A stretch of 64,000 nucleotides of DNA, from assembly GCF_012847335.1 (NCBI RefSeq), contig NZ_JABBDX010000001.1, positions 496,001 to 560,000 of the forward strand, in the 5' to 3' direction. Numbering within the stretch: the first letter of the stretch is position 1; every line of letters starts with the position of its first letter. Below the pieces are notes generated by a model. It searched no databases and had not been told where the DNA came from. It saw nothing but the letters and a program-made list of their open reading frames with translations. Source of the stretch: Psychrobacter sp. MF31. Its GTDB lineage: Bacteria; Pseudomonadota; Gammaproteobacteria; Pseudomonadales; Moraxellaceae. The translations under genes and the position numbers were made by a program. Shown piece after piece: positions 55,594-64,000 of the stretch.

Positions 55594-56295
55594 ATGAAAT
55601 CTAAGAACTTAAACTTAGGAAATTCAATTTTCAAAGGTTTTAATGACCAAGATGGATTGATGATTTGTGGCTATGAATGGGGAATGAGTAAACAAGACCA
55701 AAAAGATTCCCAAGATAATAACCTTGTTGAGCCTGAAATAGATATTGAACATACCTTTGCAAATAAAGCGCGTTACTGGGGCGAGCGCGCAAACACTTGG
55801 CGTTATGATAATAATATTAAGCAGTGGTTTGAGCTTTGGGGATTCCCGTTAGATAGCAATGAGCTTGGCGGCAATTTCGAAAAATCACTTGTGCAAACCA
55901 ATTGGGCAGACACACAAGGTCATTCAATTCATGACAGCGATGCCGATAAATACATCATGCCAGAGCACGTTGACAATTTTATTTATCACGTTAACGCCCT
56001 GCGTCCAAAAGTTATATTGTTAATGGGAAGCAAATTGATAGATTATCTGCAAAATCCAGCAGTTTTGCCCAAGTTTATTGAAGTTATGGGCGATATTACC
56101 GAGCGCAGAACCGTCATTCAAAAGCCGTCTTCTGGTACAAAATTTAGAGTTCACTTTCAATCTTTCGAGCATTGTAAAGTTGTAGGATTGCCACATCCTA
56201 GCGGTAGTTTTGGGATTTCTTATGATTATATTGCCTCGTTCAAACCTGAACTTTCAGCAATATTAACTGAATATAAAAACCTCCGTAACTTTTAA
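55594..56295 (+). CDS. Uracil-DNA-glycosylase-superfamily-like protein between nrdA and nrdB
   Basis: A 233-residue soluble protein. Four short blocks follow the order of the UDG fold: LMICGYEWG (22-30, position of the catalytic water loop), QTNWAD (101-106), PKVILLMGSK (138-147, central strand) and GLPHPSGSFG (198-207, matching the His-Pro-Ser DNA loop). The match is by motif pattern only; it is not one of the well-known Ung, Mug or UdgX types, and the usual GxEPG or GQDPY loop is replaced by GYEWG. Enzymatic activity is therefore unproven. The ATG at 55594 has AAGGG upstream. It is 40 bp before nrdB in the same direction, which suggests co-transcription and a link to dNTP or uracil metabolism. 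Confidence 0.55.
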   Translation: MKSKNLNLGNSIFKGFNDQDGLMICGYEWGMSKQDQKDSQDNNLVEPEIDIEHTFANKARYWGERANTWRYDNNIKQWFELWGFPLDSNELGGNFEKSLVQTNWADTQGHSIHDSDADKYIMPEHVDNFIYHVNALRPKVILLMGSKLIDYLQNPAVLPKFIEVMGDITERRTVIQKPSSGTKFRVHFQSFEHCKVVGLPHPSGSFGISYDYIASFKPELSAILTEYKNLRNF

Positions 56296-56335
56296 TTTTA
56301 TCCATTAATCAAAGACAACTTTCAAAGGCAATCCC

Positions 56336-57469
56336 ATGACCTACTCAATTTTCTCCCAAACACCAAACAACGCCCTGACCGAACCCATGTTTTTTGGTCA
56401 ACCGGTCAACGTCGCGCGATACGACCAACAAAAGCACCCCATCTTTGAGCAGCTTATCGAAAAGCAGCTGAGCTTTTTTTGGCGACCCGAAGAAGTCGAC
56501 GTGTCAAAAGACCGAATGGACTTTGGCAACTTATCCTCGCACGAGCAGCACATTTTTTTAAGTAACCTCAAGTACCAAACCTTGCTCGACTCCATCCAAG
56601 GTCGCAGCCCAAACGTGGTGCTGCTGCCGCTGGTGTCCATCCCCGAGCTTGAAACGTGGATTGAAACGTGGTCGTTTAGCGAGACCATCCACTCACGCAG
56701 CTACACCCACATCATCCGCAACATCGTCAACGACCCAAGCGTGGTATTTGACGACATTATGGAAAACGAGCACATTTTAGAGCGCGCCGCCGACATCGCC
56801 CGTTATTACGATGAGCTGTACCAAAGCGCCCAACTGTATACCATCTTTGGCGCAGGAACGCACAACGTCAACGGCAAGAGCATCACCGTTGATTTAACCT
56901 CGCTCAAAAAGCAGCTGTATTTGTGCTTGATGGCGGTTAACGTGTTAGAAGCCATCCGCTTTTACGTGTCGTTTGCCTGCTCGTTTGCCTTTGCCGAGCG
57001 CAAATTGATGGAAGGCAACGCCAAAATCATCAAGCTCATTGCCCGTGATGAGGCGCTGCATTTAACCGGAACTCAGCACATGCTGAACCTCATGCGAAAT
57101 GGTAAAGACGACCCTGAGATGGTCGCCATCGCTGACAGCTGCTATGAAGAAAGCATCGAGATTTTCAAAACTGCCGCCGAACAAGAAAAAGCTTGGGCGG
57201 GCTATTTGTTCAAAGACGGCTCAATGATTGGGCTAAATAAAGACATTTTATGCCAATATATCGAGTACATCACCAACTTGCGAATGGAAGCGATTGGGCT
57301 GCCGTCAGCGTTCCCCAATTCAAAATCAAACCCGATTCCGTGGATTAACACGTGGCTATCGTCCGACAACGTCCAAGTCGCCCCGCAAGAAACCGAAATT
57401 AGCTCGTATTTGGTCGGTCAGATCGACTCGGACTTGTCCAACAATGACTTTGATGACTTCGAGCTGTAA
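56336..57469 (+). CDS. nrdB: Class Ia ribonucleotide reductase, beta subunit
   Basis: A 377-residue di-iron tyrosyl-radical subunit. The radical Tyr lies in [15 protein letters not shown]; iron ligands are found in the preceding EVDVSKDR region, in the NEHILERA helix, [17 protein letters not shown] and [12 protein letters not shown]. The C-terminal tail ([22 protein letters not shown]) keeps the acidic, aromatic end that docks to NrdA. Near-identical blocks to E. coli NrdB make the call secure. Followed by the ferredoxin maintenance gene. Confidence 0.97.
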   Translation: MTYSIFSQTPNNALTEPMFFGQPVNVARYDQQKHPIFEQLIEKQLSFFWRPEEVDVSKDRMDFGNLSSHEQHIFLSNLKYQTLLDSIQGRSPNVVLLPLVSIPELETWIETWSFSETIHSRSYTHIIRNIVNDPSVVFDDIMENEHILERAADIARYYDELYQSAQLYTIFGAGTHNVNGKSITVDLTSLKKQLYLCLMAVNVLEAIRFYVSFACSFAFAERKLMEGNAKIIKLIARDEALHLTGTQHMLNLMRNGKDDPEMVAIADSCYEESIEIFKTAAEQEKAWAGYLFKDGSMIGLNKDILCQYIEYITNLRMEAIGLPSAFPNSKSNPIPWINTWLSSDNVQVAPQETEISSYLVGQIDSDLSNNDFDDFEL

Positions 57470-57577
57470 TAAAACCTAGGTAAAATAAAAACTGGACGGT
57501 TAAACGTTAAAAAAACGCGTTGCAACAACGTACCAAAAGCGCCTCAATGTTAAAGCTTAAAAACAATAGGATTGGTG

Positions 57578-57844
57578 ATGACTTGGGTAATAACCACAAA
57601 GATGCGGTTTTATTTGCACGAAGAAGAAACGCTGCTTGATGGGCTGCTGCGAACAGGTCACGATATCAGCTATCAATGCCGCGAGGGCTATTGCGGCAGT
57701 TGCCGAGTTCAATGCGTTTCCGTTTCCGTGCCTATTGAATATGTCATTCAGCCGATTGCGATGATCGATGACGATGAAATCTTGCCGTGCTGCTGCCGCG
57801 TTCAGGGCGTGATTCATCTTAATCACGAGTTGATAAAGGATTGA
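57578..57844 (+). CDS. yfaE: [2Fe-2S] ferredoxin YfaE-like, NrdB cofactor maintenance
   Basis: An 88-residue plant-type ferredoxin. Cluster ligands are CREGYCGSCRVQC and a distal Cys in LPCCCRV. In E. coli YfaE reduces the diferric centre of NrdB to regenerate the tyrosyl radical; the location directly after nrdB supports the same role. The ATG at 57578 is chosen because AGG lies 7 nt upstream; two nearby upstream codons (TTG, GTG) could also serve. Confidence 0.85.
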   Translation: MTWVITTKMRFYLHEEETLLDGLLRTGHDISYQCREGYCGSCRVQCVSVSVPIEYVIQPIAMIDDDEILPCCCRVQGVIHLNHELIKD

Positions 57845-57877
57845 TTAAGCATAAATCAAAGATAGATTTTGAATTAC

Positions 57878-57909
57878 AAAAAAGCGCGTTTTGATGACGC
57901 GCTTTTTTT
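57878..57909 (+). terminator. Bidirectional terminator between yfaE and the protease gene
   Basis: A 12-bp perfect stem AAAAAAGCGCGT/ACGCGCTTTTTT with 7-nt loop; T runs on both strands serve the two convergent genes. Confidence 0.92.
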
Positions 57910-57927
57910 ATGGCTTAAGCTTTACAA

Positions 57928-59259
57928 TTATTGTTGCTGTTGACGGCGAATGGCATCTTGTTCGATCATCTCTAAAAGCTCTTCACGAAGTCGGTTGCGC
58001 TCCGCTTCACTCAATTCAGGAGCGATTTGAGCTTGGTTTTGCGCATCTTGACCGCCAAGATTTTCATCAAAAATAATGGTCGGATCCGGCTCTTCTTGTG
58101 CTGGTCGCTCCATTAGCATGATTTTGATTTGTTTATTTTTACCGCCGCGCAAGACTTGGGCATTTAGCTCAATATTGGGCGGTTTTCTTGCCACATATTG
58201 AACTAAAGTGTTGGCATCGGTCATCTCAACGCCGTCAATGGTCAAGATGACATCACCAACTTTAAGACCGCTTTTTGCCGCAGGACCTTGGGGAACGACG
58301 CTCATAACTTCAACGCCGGTGGAGCTTTCAAGCTGAGTTGGGTCACGAAGCTGCGATTGAATCTCGATACCCAGCCAGCCGCGACTGACTTTACCGTCTT
58401 TGATAATGGCGTTCATCACCTGCTCAACCAGCGCCGTTGGAATGGCAAAACCAATCCCCAATGAGCCGCCTGATCGTGAAAAGATCACCGTGTTAATCCC
58501 AACCAGCTCACCATTGGCATCAACGAGCGCGCCGCCTGAGTTGCCCGGATTGATCGCAGCATCCGTTTGGATAAAGTCCTCAAACTTATTGACGCCAAGT
58601 CCAGTGCGACCCGTTGCTGAGATAATACCTTGGGTGACCGTTTGACCCACCCCAAACGGATTACCAATTGCCAAGGCCAAATCACCAACGCGAATCGGCG
58701 TTTCGCGGAAGATCAACGGCGTCAAGCCTTGCATATCAACTTTAATCACCGCCAAGTCGCTGTCAGGATCAGTGCCGATCACTTTGGCTCGGCTTTTGCG
58801 ACCATCACTTAACGCAACCGTGATTTCATCGGCTTTTTCGACCACATGAGCATTGGTCACGATATAGCCGTCTTTTGACACGATCACCCCTGAGCCTAAG
58901 TTGGTTGCACCCTGATCGGGATCGCCGCCGCCATGAAACTCAAAAAACCGCCGCAGCACCGGATCGTCACTATAAGGGTGCTCGCTGACCGCTTGGGTCG
59001 TGTAGATATTGACCACCGATTGTGACGCCCTTGCGACCGCATCATGATAAGAGGCAATCGCATTAACGGGCTTGTCCGAAGTTGCCGGAACGTTTGCCGG
59101 TGCTTCTGTTGTCGATCTTGGCGGCTCCCATTTTGCCTCTGATGCCGTTTTCATTTGCATAAACAGCCAAACTGACAGCATCACAAAGATGAGCAGCAAC
59201 AACCACGGTAACCACTGCCAAACCTTTGACTTATCATTGGCATTTGGGGATGACGACAT
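57928..59259 (-). CDS. DegS/AlgW-type periplasmic serine protease, single PDZ
   Basis: A 443-residue inner-membrane-anchored protease. One N-terminal helix (about 16-34) is followed by a Pro/Thr-rich linker. The trypsin-like domain has the triad His in TNAHVVEKADE, Asp in DPDSDLAVIKVD and Ser in NPGNSGGALVD; one PDZ domain follows (about 300-390), then a Gln/Glu-rich tail. A single PDZ and an uncleaved anchor point to DegS/AlgW, the site-1 protease of the sigma-E stress pathway, rather than DegP/DegQ with two PDZ. The C-terminal tail after the PDZ is longer than usual. Confidence 0.85.
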   Translation of the reverse strand: MSSSPNANDKSKVWQWLPWLLLLIFVMLSVWLFMQMKTASEAKWEPPRSTTEAPANVPATSDKPVNAIASYHDAVARASQSVVNIYTTQAVSEHPYSDDPVLRRFFEFHGGGDPDQGATNLGSGVIVSKDGYIVTNAHVVEKADEITVALSDGRKSRAKVIGTDPDSDLAVIKVDMQGLTPLIFRETPIRVGDLALAIGNPFGVGQTVTQGIISATGRTGLGVNKFEDFIQTDAAINPGNSGGALVDANGELVGINTVIFSRSGGSLGIGFAIPTALVEQVMNAIIKDGKVSRGWLGIEIQSQLRDPTQLESSTGVEVMSVVPQGPAAKSGLKVGDVILTIDGVEMTDANTLVQYVARKPPNIELNAQVLRGGKNKQIKIMLMERPAQEEPDPTIIFDENLGGQDAQNQAQIAPELSEAERNRLREELLEMIEQDAIRRQQQQ

Positions 59260-59536
59260 ACAACCAACCTCGGATTATCAGCGTAAAATTAAAAGTTGAG
59301 CGTTAAGAAAATCTAACAAAGCTAGGGCAAAAAGCATGGAAATGTCTAAATTATAGCCGCCTACAAGCAAAAAAGGTAACCCATCGTGTAGCCTTTCAGT
59401 TATTGGGATTGTCTGCGCTTTTGCTGATAGCACTTTATCTAATTTTTGCTTAAATTTTAGCGCTAAAACGCTCCTGTATTAATATGCTAAAATGAAACTT
59501 ATTGACCTTTATTTTGCCCATTAAAAAGATAAGCTT

Positions 59537-60310
59537 ATGAAAAAAGATTCTGCCCTTTTTGCTCAAGACATTACCAAATTTTGTGATGACTATTTATCCG
59601 CGGCAAGCTTTCAAGACTATTGCCCAAATGGCTTGCAAGTCGATGGCGGCGCGGCGATCAATCACATCGTCACCGGAGTCACAGCGTCCGAAGCGCTCAT
59701 TGATGCGGCGATTAAAATAGATGCAGATGCCATTTTGGTTCATCATGGCTATTTTTGGAAAGGTGAGCCTGCGCCCATTACTGGCATGAAAGGCAAGCGA
59801 ATCCGTAAGCTTATGCAACACGGGATATCCTTAATTGCTTATCACTTGCCGCTTGATGCCCATCCGGAGATTGGCAACAATGCCATTCTAGCGCGCAATC
59901 TTGGCTTGACCATTACCGGAGCGCTATATCCTACTGAAGCAAGACCGGTTGGCAATATTGCCACTTGCCCGCCGCAAGATAGCGATGAGCTTTGCCAAAC
60001 CATTGAAAAGGTCTTAGGTCGAAAGCCACTTTTCATTTCAGGAAATCGCGACGCTCAAATTTCGAGTATTGGCATTTGTTCAGGCGGCGCTCAAGATATG
60101 ATCGATCAAGCAGCAATGATGGGCTGTGAGGCTTATATTTCAGGGGAAATCTCAGAGCGAACTACCCATAGCGCTCGCGAGCTTGGCATTGATTATTTTG
60201 CTTGTGGTCATCATGCCACCGAGCTCGGCGGTATTGAAGCGCTTGGCAAAGTAGTTTCTGAGCAGTTTAATATTCCCGTTACCTTTATTGGCATCGATAA
60301 TCCGGCGTAA
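59537..60310 (+). CDS. Nif3-like dinuclear metal centre protein (YbgI family)
   Basis: A 257-residue cytoplasmic protein. Metal ligands are in LVHHGYFWKG, YHLPLDAHPEIGNN and FACGHHATELGGIEAL, the conserved pattern of the Nif3/DUF34 family. Members are widely conserved and often annotated as GTP cyclohydrolase type 2 homologues, but the function is not settled. Divergent from the DegS-like gene with a 280-bp gap, a common pairing in this group of bacteria. Full length. Confidence 0.9.
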   Translation: MKKDSALFAQDITKFCDDYLSAASFQDYCPNGLQVDGGAAINHIVTGVTASEALIDAAIKIDADAILVHHGYFWKGEPAPITGMKGKRIRKLMQHGISLIAYHLPLDAHPEIGNNAILARNLGLTITGALYPTEARPVGNIATCPPQDSDELCQTIEKVLGRKPLFISGNRDAQISSIGICSGGAQDMIDQAAMMGCEAYISGEISERTTHSARELGIDYFACGHHATELGGIEALGKVVSEQFNIPVTFIGIDNPA

Positions 60311-60336
60311 GTTTTAAAGCTTTGGAGTTTTAAACT

Positions 60337-60382
60337 GAACTATAAAAAAAGGCTGAATATCCATCAGCCTTTTTTATAGTTC
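60337..60382 (+). terminator. Bidirectional terminator between the Nif3 and MltD-like genes
   Basis: Long stem GAACTATAAAAAAAGGCTGA against TCAGCCTTTTTTATAGTTC with one bulged A and a short loop (60357-60363). T-rich on both strands; directly precedes the end of the convergent mltD-like gene. Confidence 0.88.
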
Positions 60383-60387
60383 AAAGT

Positions 60388-63300
60388 TTAGCGATTAGGA
60401 ACGGTTAATTTTTGACCCATTTGCAGCATGGTATCGGTTGGGATGTTGTTCATGTCCGCAAGCTCTTTGGTTGATACGCCATATTTGCGAGCAAGACCAA
60501 TCAGGCTGTCCCCTGAGCCGACTGTATAGGTGGTGGTGACTTTAGGAACTTTGATAGTTTGACCAAGTTGAAGCTGAGCTGTGGTCGCGATGTTGTTGGT
60601 CGCTGCCAAATCTTCAACTGAAACACCAAAACGGCGCGCAAGGGCAATCAAGCCATCCCCCGATTGCACTTTATAGCTTTCGGTGTTGCCAAGTTTTTTA
60701 CCTGAGCTACTATTTGCTTGAGCAGGCGCTGAGGTTGCTGCTTGCGAAGGAGCAGTTGCCGATTGAGCAGGACGGCTTCCGGCAGCCGGAATCGTGATGG
60801 TTTTTCCCAAAATCAAATTAGAGGATGCCGTCAGATCATTGGCAGCAGCAAGCTCACTAATGCCAATATTATAGCGCTTGGCAACGCCCGTTAACGTATC
60901 GCCCGATTGCACTTTATAACTGACCGATTGGTTATTTAACTGACGATCGACTTGTGATTTGCTGACCGGAACTTTAATCGTTTGACCGCGCTGCAATCGC
61001 GTATTGGTATCAACGTTGCTGTTCACCGCCGCGATTTGCTCGGCGCTCAACCCTAAGCTTCCTGCAATACCGATAAGCGTTTCACCAGATTTTACCGTGT
61101 AATTGCTCGTTGCTGCTAAGCTGGTATTGGTAGGGGCGCTCGGTCTAGCAGGGGCAGAAGCGGGAGTCGTCATTGCTGAAAAATCAACGCTTGCTGGAAC
61201 TTTTAAGCTTTGACCTACAAATAAAGAGTCGGTTGCGCCCATTCCATTTAAATCGGCTAAGGCTTGCGTGCTCATGTTAAATTGGCGGGCAAGCGCAATC
61301 AAGCCATCGCCTGATTTAACCTTATAAATTTTGGTATTTGAGCTTGATACAGGCTTAGAAGGCGATTTTGAGGGCGCAGCAGGCGTGCTTACCGGCGCTT
61401 TGACCTTTCCTGGAATGAGCCATAACTTTTGACCACGAAGCAAATCGGCGCGGCTGCTGATATTATTGTAGCTGGCAAGCTCAGTGACGGACAAACCAAA
61501 GCGATTAGCCGTCCCAATCAGCGTATCGCCTGCCTGAACGGTATAGCTGTCAGGGGTGCTTGGCGCCGAGCTTTGCGCTAATGGCTCAATCGGGCGGGCA
61601 TTGTATAAATAAAGCGTACTTCCTGAAAGCAAATTGGCATTGGCATCAATTTGGTTCCATTCAGCAATATCGCGCCAGCTGACGCCTGCTCGCGAGGCAA
61701 TATTGGACAACGTATCACCGCGCTTCACCGTATACGTGGTTCGCACGCCTTGCGGTTTTGGTTTGGCGGTTGCTGTAGGATTTGCAAAGCTTAATTTTTT
61801 ATCTTTGCCACTGGCTTCTAAAATCGACTGCTGAGTTTGAATGGCGGACAATTTAATATTGCCATCAATGCTGCTGATGACGTTGGTTTCAGCGGTTTGA
61901 GCTTGAATTTGACGGGCAATAAAGTCGCGCTCTTCACGGGATAATGCTGGTTCTTGAATGACGGTATTGTTTTTGGTGATTTGCGCGGAAGTGGTCGGCA
62001 AGTTATTGCTATTTTTCAATTCAGCGTTGATTTTTTGAGTTTCACTACTGGTGATTGGCGGCTCATTAAAGACCGCCGCTTGATTGCTATAAACGGAGCT
62101 GCTGGTGGTTTTCACTGTCGGCGGAATATAGCTGGTCGTTTGCTGAGGTACGCTTGCACTTGCCGCATAATCCGCTAAGCCGCGACCAGTACTTGGAAGC
62201 TTTGAGGTGTCATAAGGCTTGGTGTTATAGCTTGAGTTTCCGGTATTGGCAGTAGAGTAGCTTGGCGAGCTTGGAGTACTAGACGAATAGCTTGGAGTAC
62301 TAACAACGCTTGGCTCGCGGCTTTGAGATTGCGACGCTGCCCAAACGTCACTGGTGCCATTGCCATAAAGCTTGATAAGTTTGGCATCGATATTCACATC
62401 GACGTCGTTTGGAATGACCACCCGCTGTGGTCCTGAGGCATCCACTTTGGCAGAGGTCAGCGCTGGATTAAGCTTTTGTAGCTCATCGTAGCTTACACCC
62501 GTCATTTGGGAAACTTCAGCAAGACTTACCCCATAGTTGACCGGAACACTGCGAAAATGCTGACGGTTAGCAATGGCAGGCAAATAAACGCCATGCTGAC
62601 TTGGGTTTGCCACGATTTCTGCGACCGCTAAAAATCGCGGTACGTAGTTCATGGTTTCAGTGGGTAACCTAAGTGACCAATAATCGGTTGGCAGCCCTTG
62701 AGCAGCATTGGCATCGATTGCTTTTTGAACCCGACCAGGACCTGCGTTGTAGGCGGCAAGCGCCAGCTCCCAACTGCCAAATTGGTTGTGAAGCGCGGTC
62801 AAAAAGTCATAAGCGGCGCGCGTTGATTCAATCACATCGCGCCTGCCATCATAAGTGCTGCTTTGGTTTAACCCATAAATCCGACCGGTACTTGGAATAA
62901 ACTGCCAAAGCCCTGCCGCCGCTGCGGTACTGGTTCCTGTGGGATCATAAGAGCTTTCAATCACAGGCAACAGCGCAAGCTCCGTTGGAATATTGCGACG
63001 CTCAGCCTCACGGACGGTATGGTATAAATAGCGACTGGCACGAGCGGTCAAGCGATTTAAATAATCTTGGCGGCTGGCAAACCAGCTTTTTTGACCTTCA
63101 ATTCGCTGATTGTAAATGGGGCGACCATTGTTCATGCGGTAGCCTGCCCGCAAGCGATTCCACAAATCGCCGTATTGCTGGATGATCAGCTTATTGTCCT
63201 CAACCATCGTCATGTCGGTGGCTTCTAACAAATCTGCCAACTCTTCTAAGCTTTCAGCATCTAAAAACGCAGTTGAGTAGTCACTTTGAGCAGCAGGCTT

Positions 63301-63477
63301 GGTTACCGGTTTTCCTGATACTTGCCCACTTGGGCGCTTCACCACCACCGGAGTTGTCGCCGTTCCCGTCGATTTAACTGCTGAAGTATTGCTACAGCCG
63401 CTCACCAATAAGGTGGTCACAGCAAGCGATAAAGGCAGCGCAATAAACGCGCGAGAAGTCGATGACACAGTAGACAT
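60388..63477 (-). CDS. mltD: Membrane-bound lytic transglycosylase MltD-like, seven LysM repeats
   Basis: A 1029-residue lipoprotein with lipobox L-V-S-G-C (Cys 28). The SLT catalytic domain (about 130-290) has LPVIESSYDP with the catalytic Glu, AAGLWQFIPSTGR and ALAAYNAGPGRV. After a degenerate LysM-like block (about 320-370) and a long Ser/Thr/Pro/Tyr-rich linker come seven LysM domains, recognised by repeats of Y.V..GD.L..(I/L)A and GQ..(K/L).(V/I)P. It cleaves peptidoglycan and binds it through LysM. E. coli MltD has only two or three LysM. The C-terminal four to five repeats are close in sequence, suggesting internal duplication. Confidence 0.9.
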   Translation of the reverse strand: MSTVSSTSRAFIALPLSLAVTTLLVSGCSNTSAVKSTGTATTPVVVKRPSGQVSGKPVTKPAAQSDYSTAFLDAESLEELADLLEATDMTMVEDNKLIIQQYGDLWNRLRAGYRMNNGRPIYNQRIEGQKSWFASRQDYLNRLTARASRYLYHTVREAERRNIPTELALLPVIESSYDPTGTSTAAAAGLWQFIPSTGRIYGLNQSSTYDGRRDVIESTRAAYDFLTALHNQFGSWELALAAYNAGPGRVQKAIDANAAQGLPTDYWSLRLPTETMNYVPRFLAVAEIVANPSQHGVYLPAIANRQHFRSVPVNYGVSLAEVSQMTGVSYDELQKLNPALTSAKVDASGPQRVVIPNDVDVNIDAKLIKLYGNGTSDVWAASQSQSREPSVVSTPSYSSSTPSSPSYSTANTGNSSYNTKPYDTSKLPSTGRGLADYAASASVPQQTTSYIPPTVKTTSSSVYSNQAAVFNEPPITSSETQKINAELKNSNNLPTTSAQITKNNTVIQEPALSREERDFIARQIQAQTAETNVISSIDGNIKLSAIQTQQSILEASGKDKKLSFANPTATAKPKPQGVRTTYTVKRGDTLSNIASRAGVSWRDIAEWNQIDANANLLSGSTLYLYNARPIEPLAQSSAPSTPDSYTVQAGDTLIGTANRFGLSVTELASYNNISSRADLLRGQKLWLIPGKVKAPVSTPAAPSKSPSKPVSSSNTKIYKVKSGDGLIALARQFNMSTQALADLNGMGATDSLFVGQSLKVPASVDFSAMTTPASAPARPSAPTNTSLAATSNYTVKSGETLIGIAGSLGLSAEQIAAVNSNVDTNTRLQRGQTIKVPVSKSQVDRQLNNQSVSYKVQSGDTLTGVAKRYNIGISELAAANDLTASSNLILGKTITIPAAGSRPAQSATAPSQAATSAPAQANSSSGKKLGNTESYKVQSGDGLIALARRFGVSVEDLAATNNIATTAQLQLGQTIKVPKVTTTYTVGSGDSLIGLARKYGVSTKELADMNNIPTDTMLQMGQKLTVPNR

Positions 63478-63709
63478 GATAATAAACGTATCCTAACAGC
63501 AAAATAAATAAAAAAGGGGCAAAAGGATAATCCCTCATCCCTTGCAAAATGATAAAGTCATGATTTTATAAAAAAACTTACCGCAATTACAATACTAAAG
63601 TTTTAACAGCTGCCATTAAAAACTACCCAGCTGTTTGATCGTCGTTAAAAATAATAGCATTTATACTCATCGTTAATTTTAATAAGACAGCTGCTTATTA
63701 ATCGATTTA

Positions 63710-64000
63710 TTAATCGATAGTCACTTGCGAGACGGCTCGTAACAGCACCGCATTTCCTGTAGATAAGGCTAAAGTGACGCGCGAGGTGGTCACAAACGAC
63801 ACTTTTTTGCCATCTTTGACCCAGCTTTCCACCGTATTGACATTGGCTTTAGCTTGGCTTCCGGTAATCACGATGTTATCAATGCTGATATCATAATGAT
63901 AGTTTGAAGTTTGGCTCCAACTACTTTGTAACAATTTTAAATAAGCGTCTTTATCAAGGCTGGTCGATTTGCCCTTTCGTGACATCGAAATTAGCGCATC
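63710..64000 (-). CDS. C-terminal part of an unrecognised protein, 5' end outside window
   Basis: The frame is open to the right edge (residues DALIS precede the first internal ATG at 63985), so the start lies outside. The visible ~96 residues show a basic SRKGKSTSLD stretch, a helix (DAYLKLLQSSW) and alternating beta-strands (YHYDISIDNIVITG, KANVNTVESWV, VSFVTTSRVTLAL, LLRAVSQVTID). This pattern resembles NTF2/SnoaL-like cone folds, but the assignment is weak. Confidence 0.5.
   Translation of the reverse strand, partial: DALISMSRKGKSTSLDKDAYLKLLQSSWSQTSNYHYDISIDNIVITGSQAKANVNTVESWVKDGKKVSFVTTSRVTLALSTGNAVLLRAVSQVTID

Overview
The window reads as a chromosomal segment of a moderately AT-leaning gammaproteobacterium, most likely of the Moraxellaceae and perhaps Psychrobacter. 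Support comes from gene orders shared with gammaproteobacteria (rluD-pgeF divergent from bamD; dnaG-rpoD; tolQRAB; nrdA/nrdB/yfaE) and from protein style. Taxonomy is inferred from recognition only; no search was run.

Left part (1-13120): the 3' end of a flavohemoglobin gene (hmp), a hemerythrin-like protein, a bestrophin-like channel and a small membrane protein lead into the most unusual block of the window, an apparent five-gene operon at 3331-13120. Its first product is a 1733-residue protein with a tubulin/FtsZ-type GTPase signature at the N terminus and an actin/Hsp70-type ATPase signature at the C terminus. It is followed by a membrane-anchored coiled-coil protein, a lipoprotein with a VWA-type MIDAS motif, a soluble protein and a tail-anchored protein. 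The second and fourth products end in the same unrecognised ~110-residue domain. Together they look like an envelope-spanning cytomotive or scaffolding system of unknown function.

13165-14652 is a scar of broken genes: the C-terminal tail of a K+/H+ antiporter, the C-terminal tail of an outer-membrane channel, the 5' two-thirds of a tRNA-Gly with its promoter intact, and a frameshifted exported protein. hrpA and a PAP2 phosphatase follow, then an AT-rich orphan gene (20259-20900).

21024-33621 is mainly catabolic: guanine deaminase and xanthine dehydrogenase (guaD, xdhCBA), proline catabolism by a PutA whose C-terminal domain is a separate, translationally coupled gene, and an NCS2 purine permease. 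34083-37823 is tolQRAB, without pal immediately downstream. 38638-42364 encodes a periplasmic flavin amine oxidase between two c-type cytochrome genes, probably an amine dehydrogenase feeding electrons to cytochrome c.

42763-64000 is mostly housekeeping: a tiny lipoprotein, a flavodoxin, pgeF, rluD, bamD, dnaG, rpoD, a DUF493 protein, the ribonucleotide reductase cluster, a DegS/AlgW-type protease, a Nif3-family protein and a MltD-like transglycosylase with an expanded LysM array. The nrd cluster is notable. It has a well-spaced pair of NrdR boxes. Between nrdA and nrdB lies about 500 bp of non-coding DNA that folds on paper into a compact four-way junction plus further hairpins, followed by a gene for a uracil-DNA-glycosylase-like protein.
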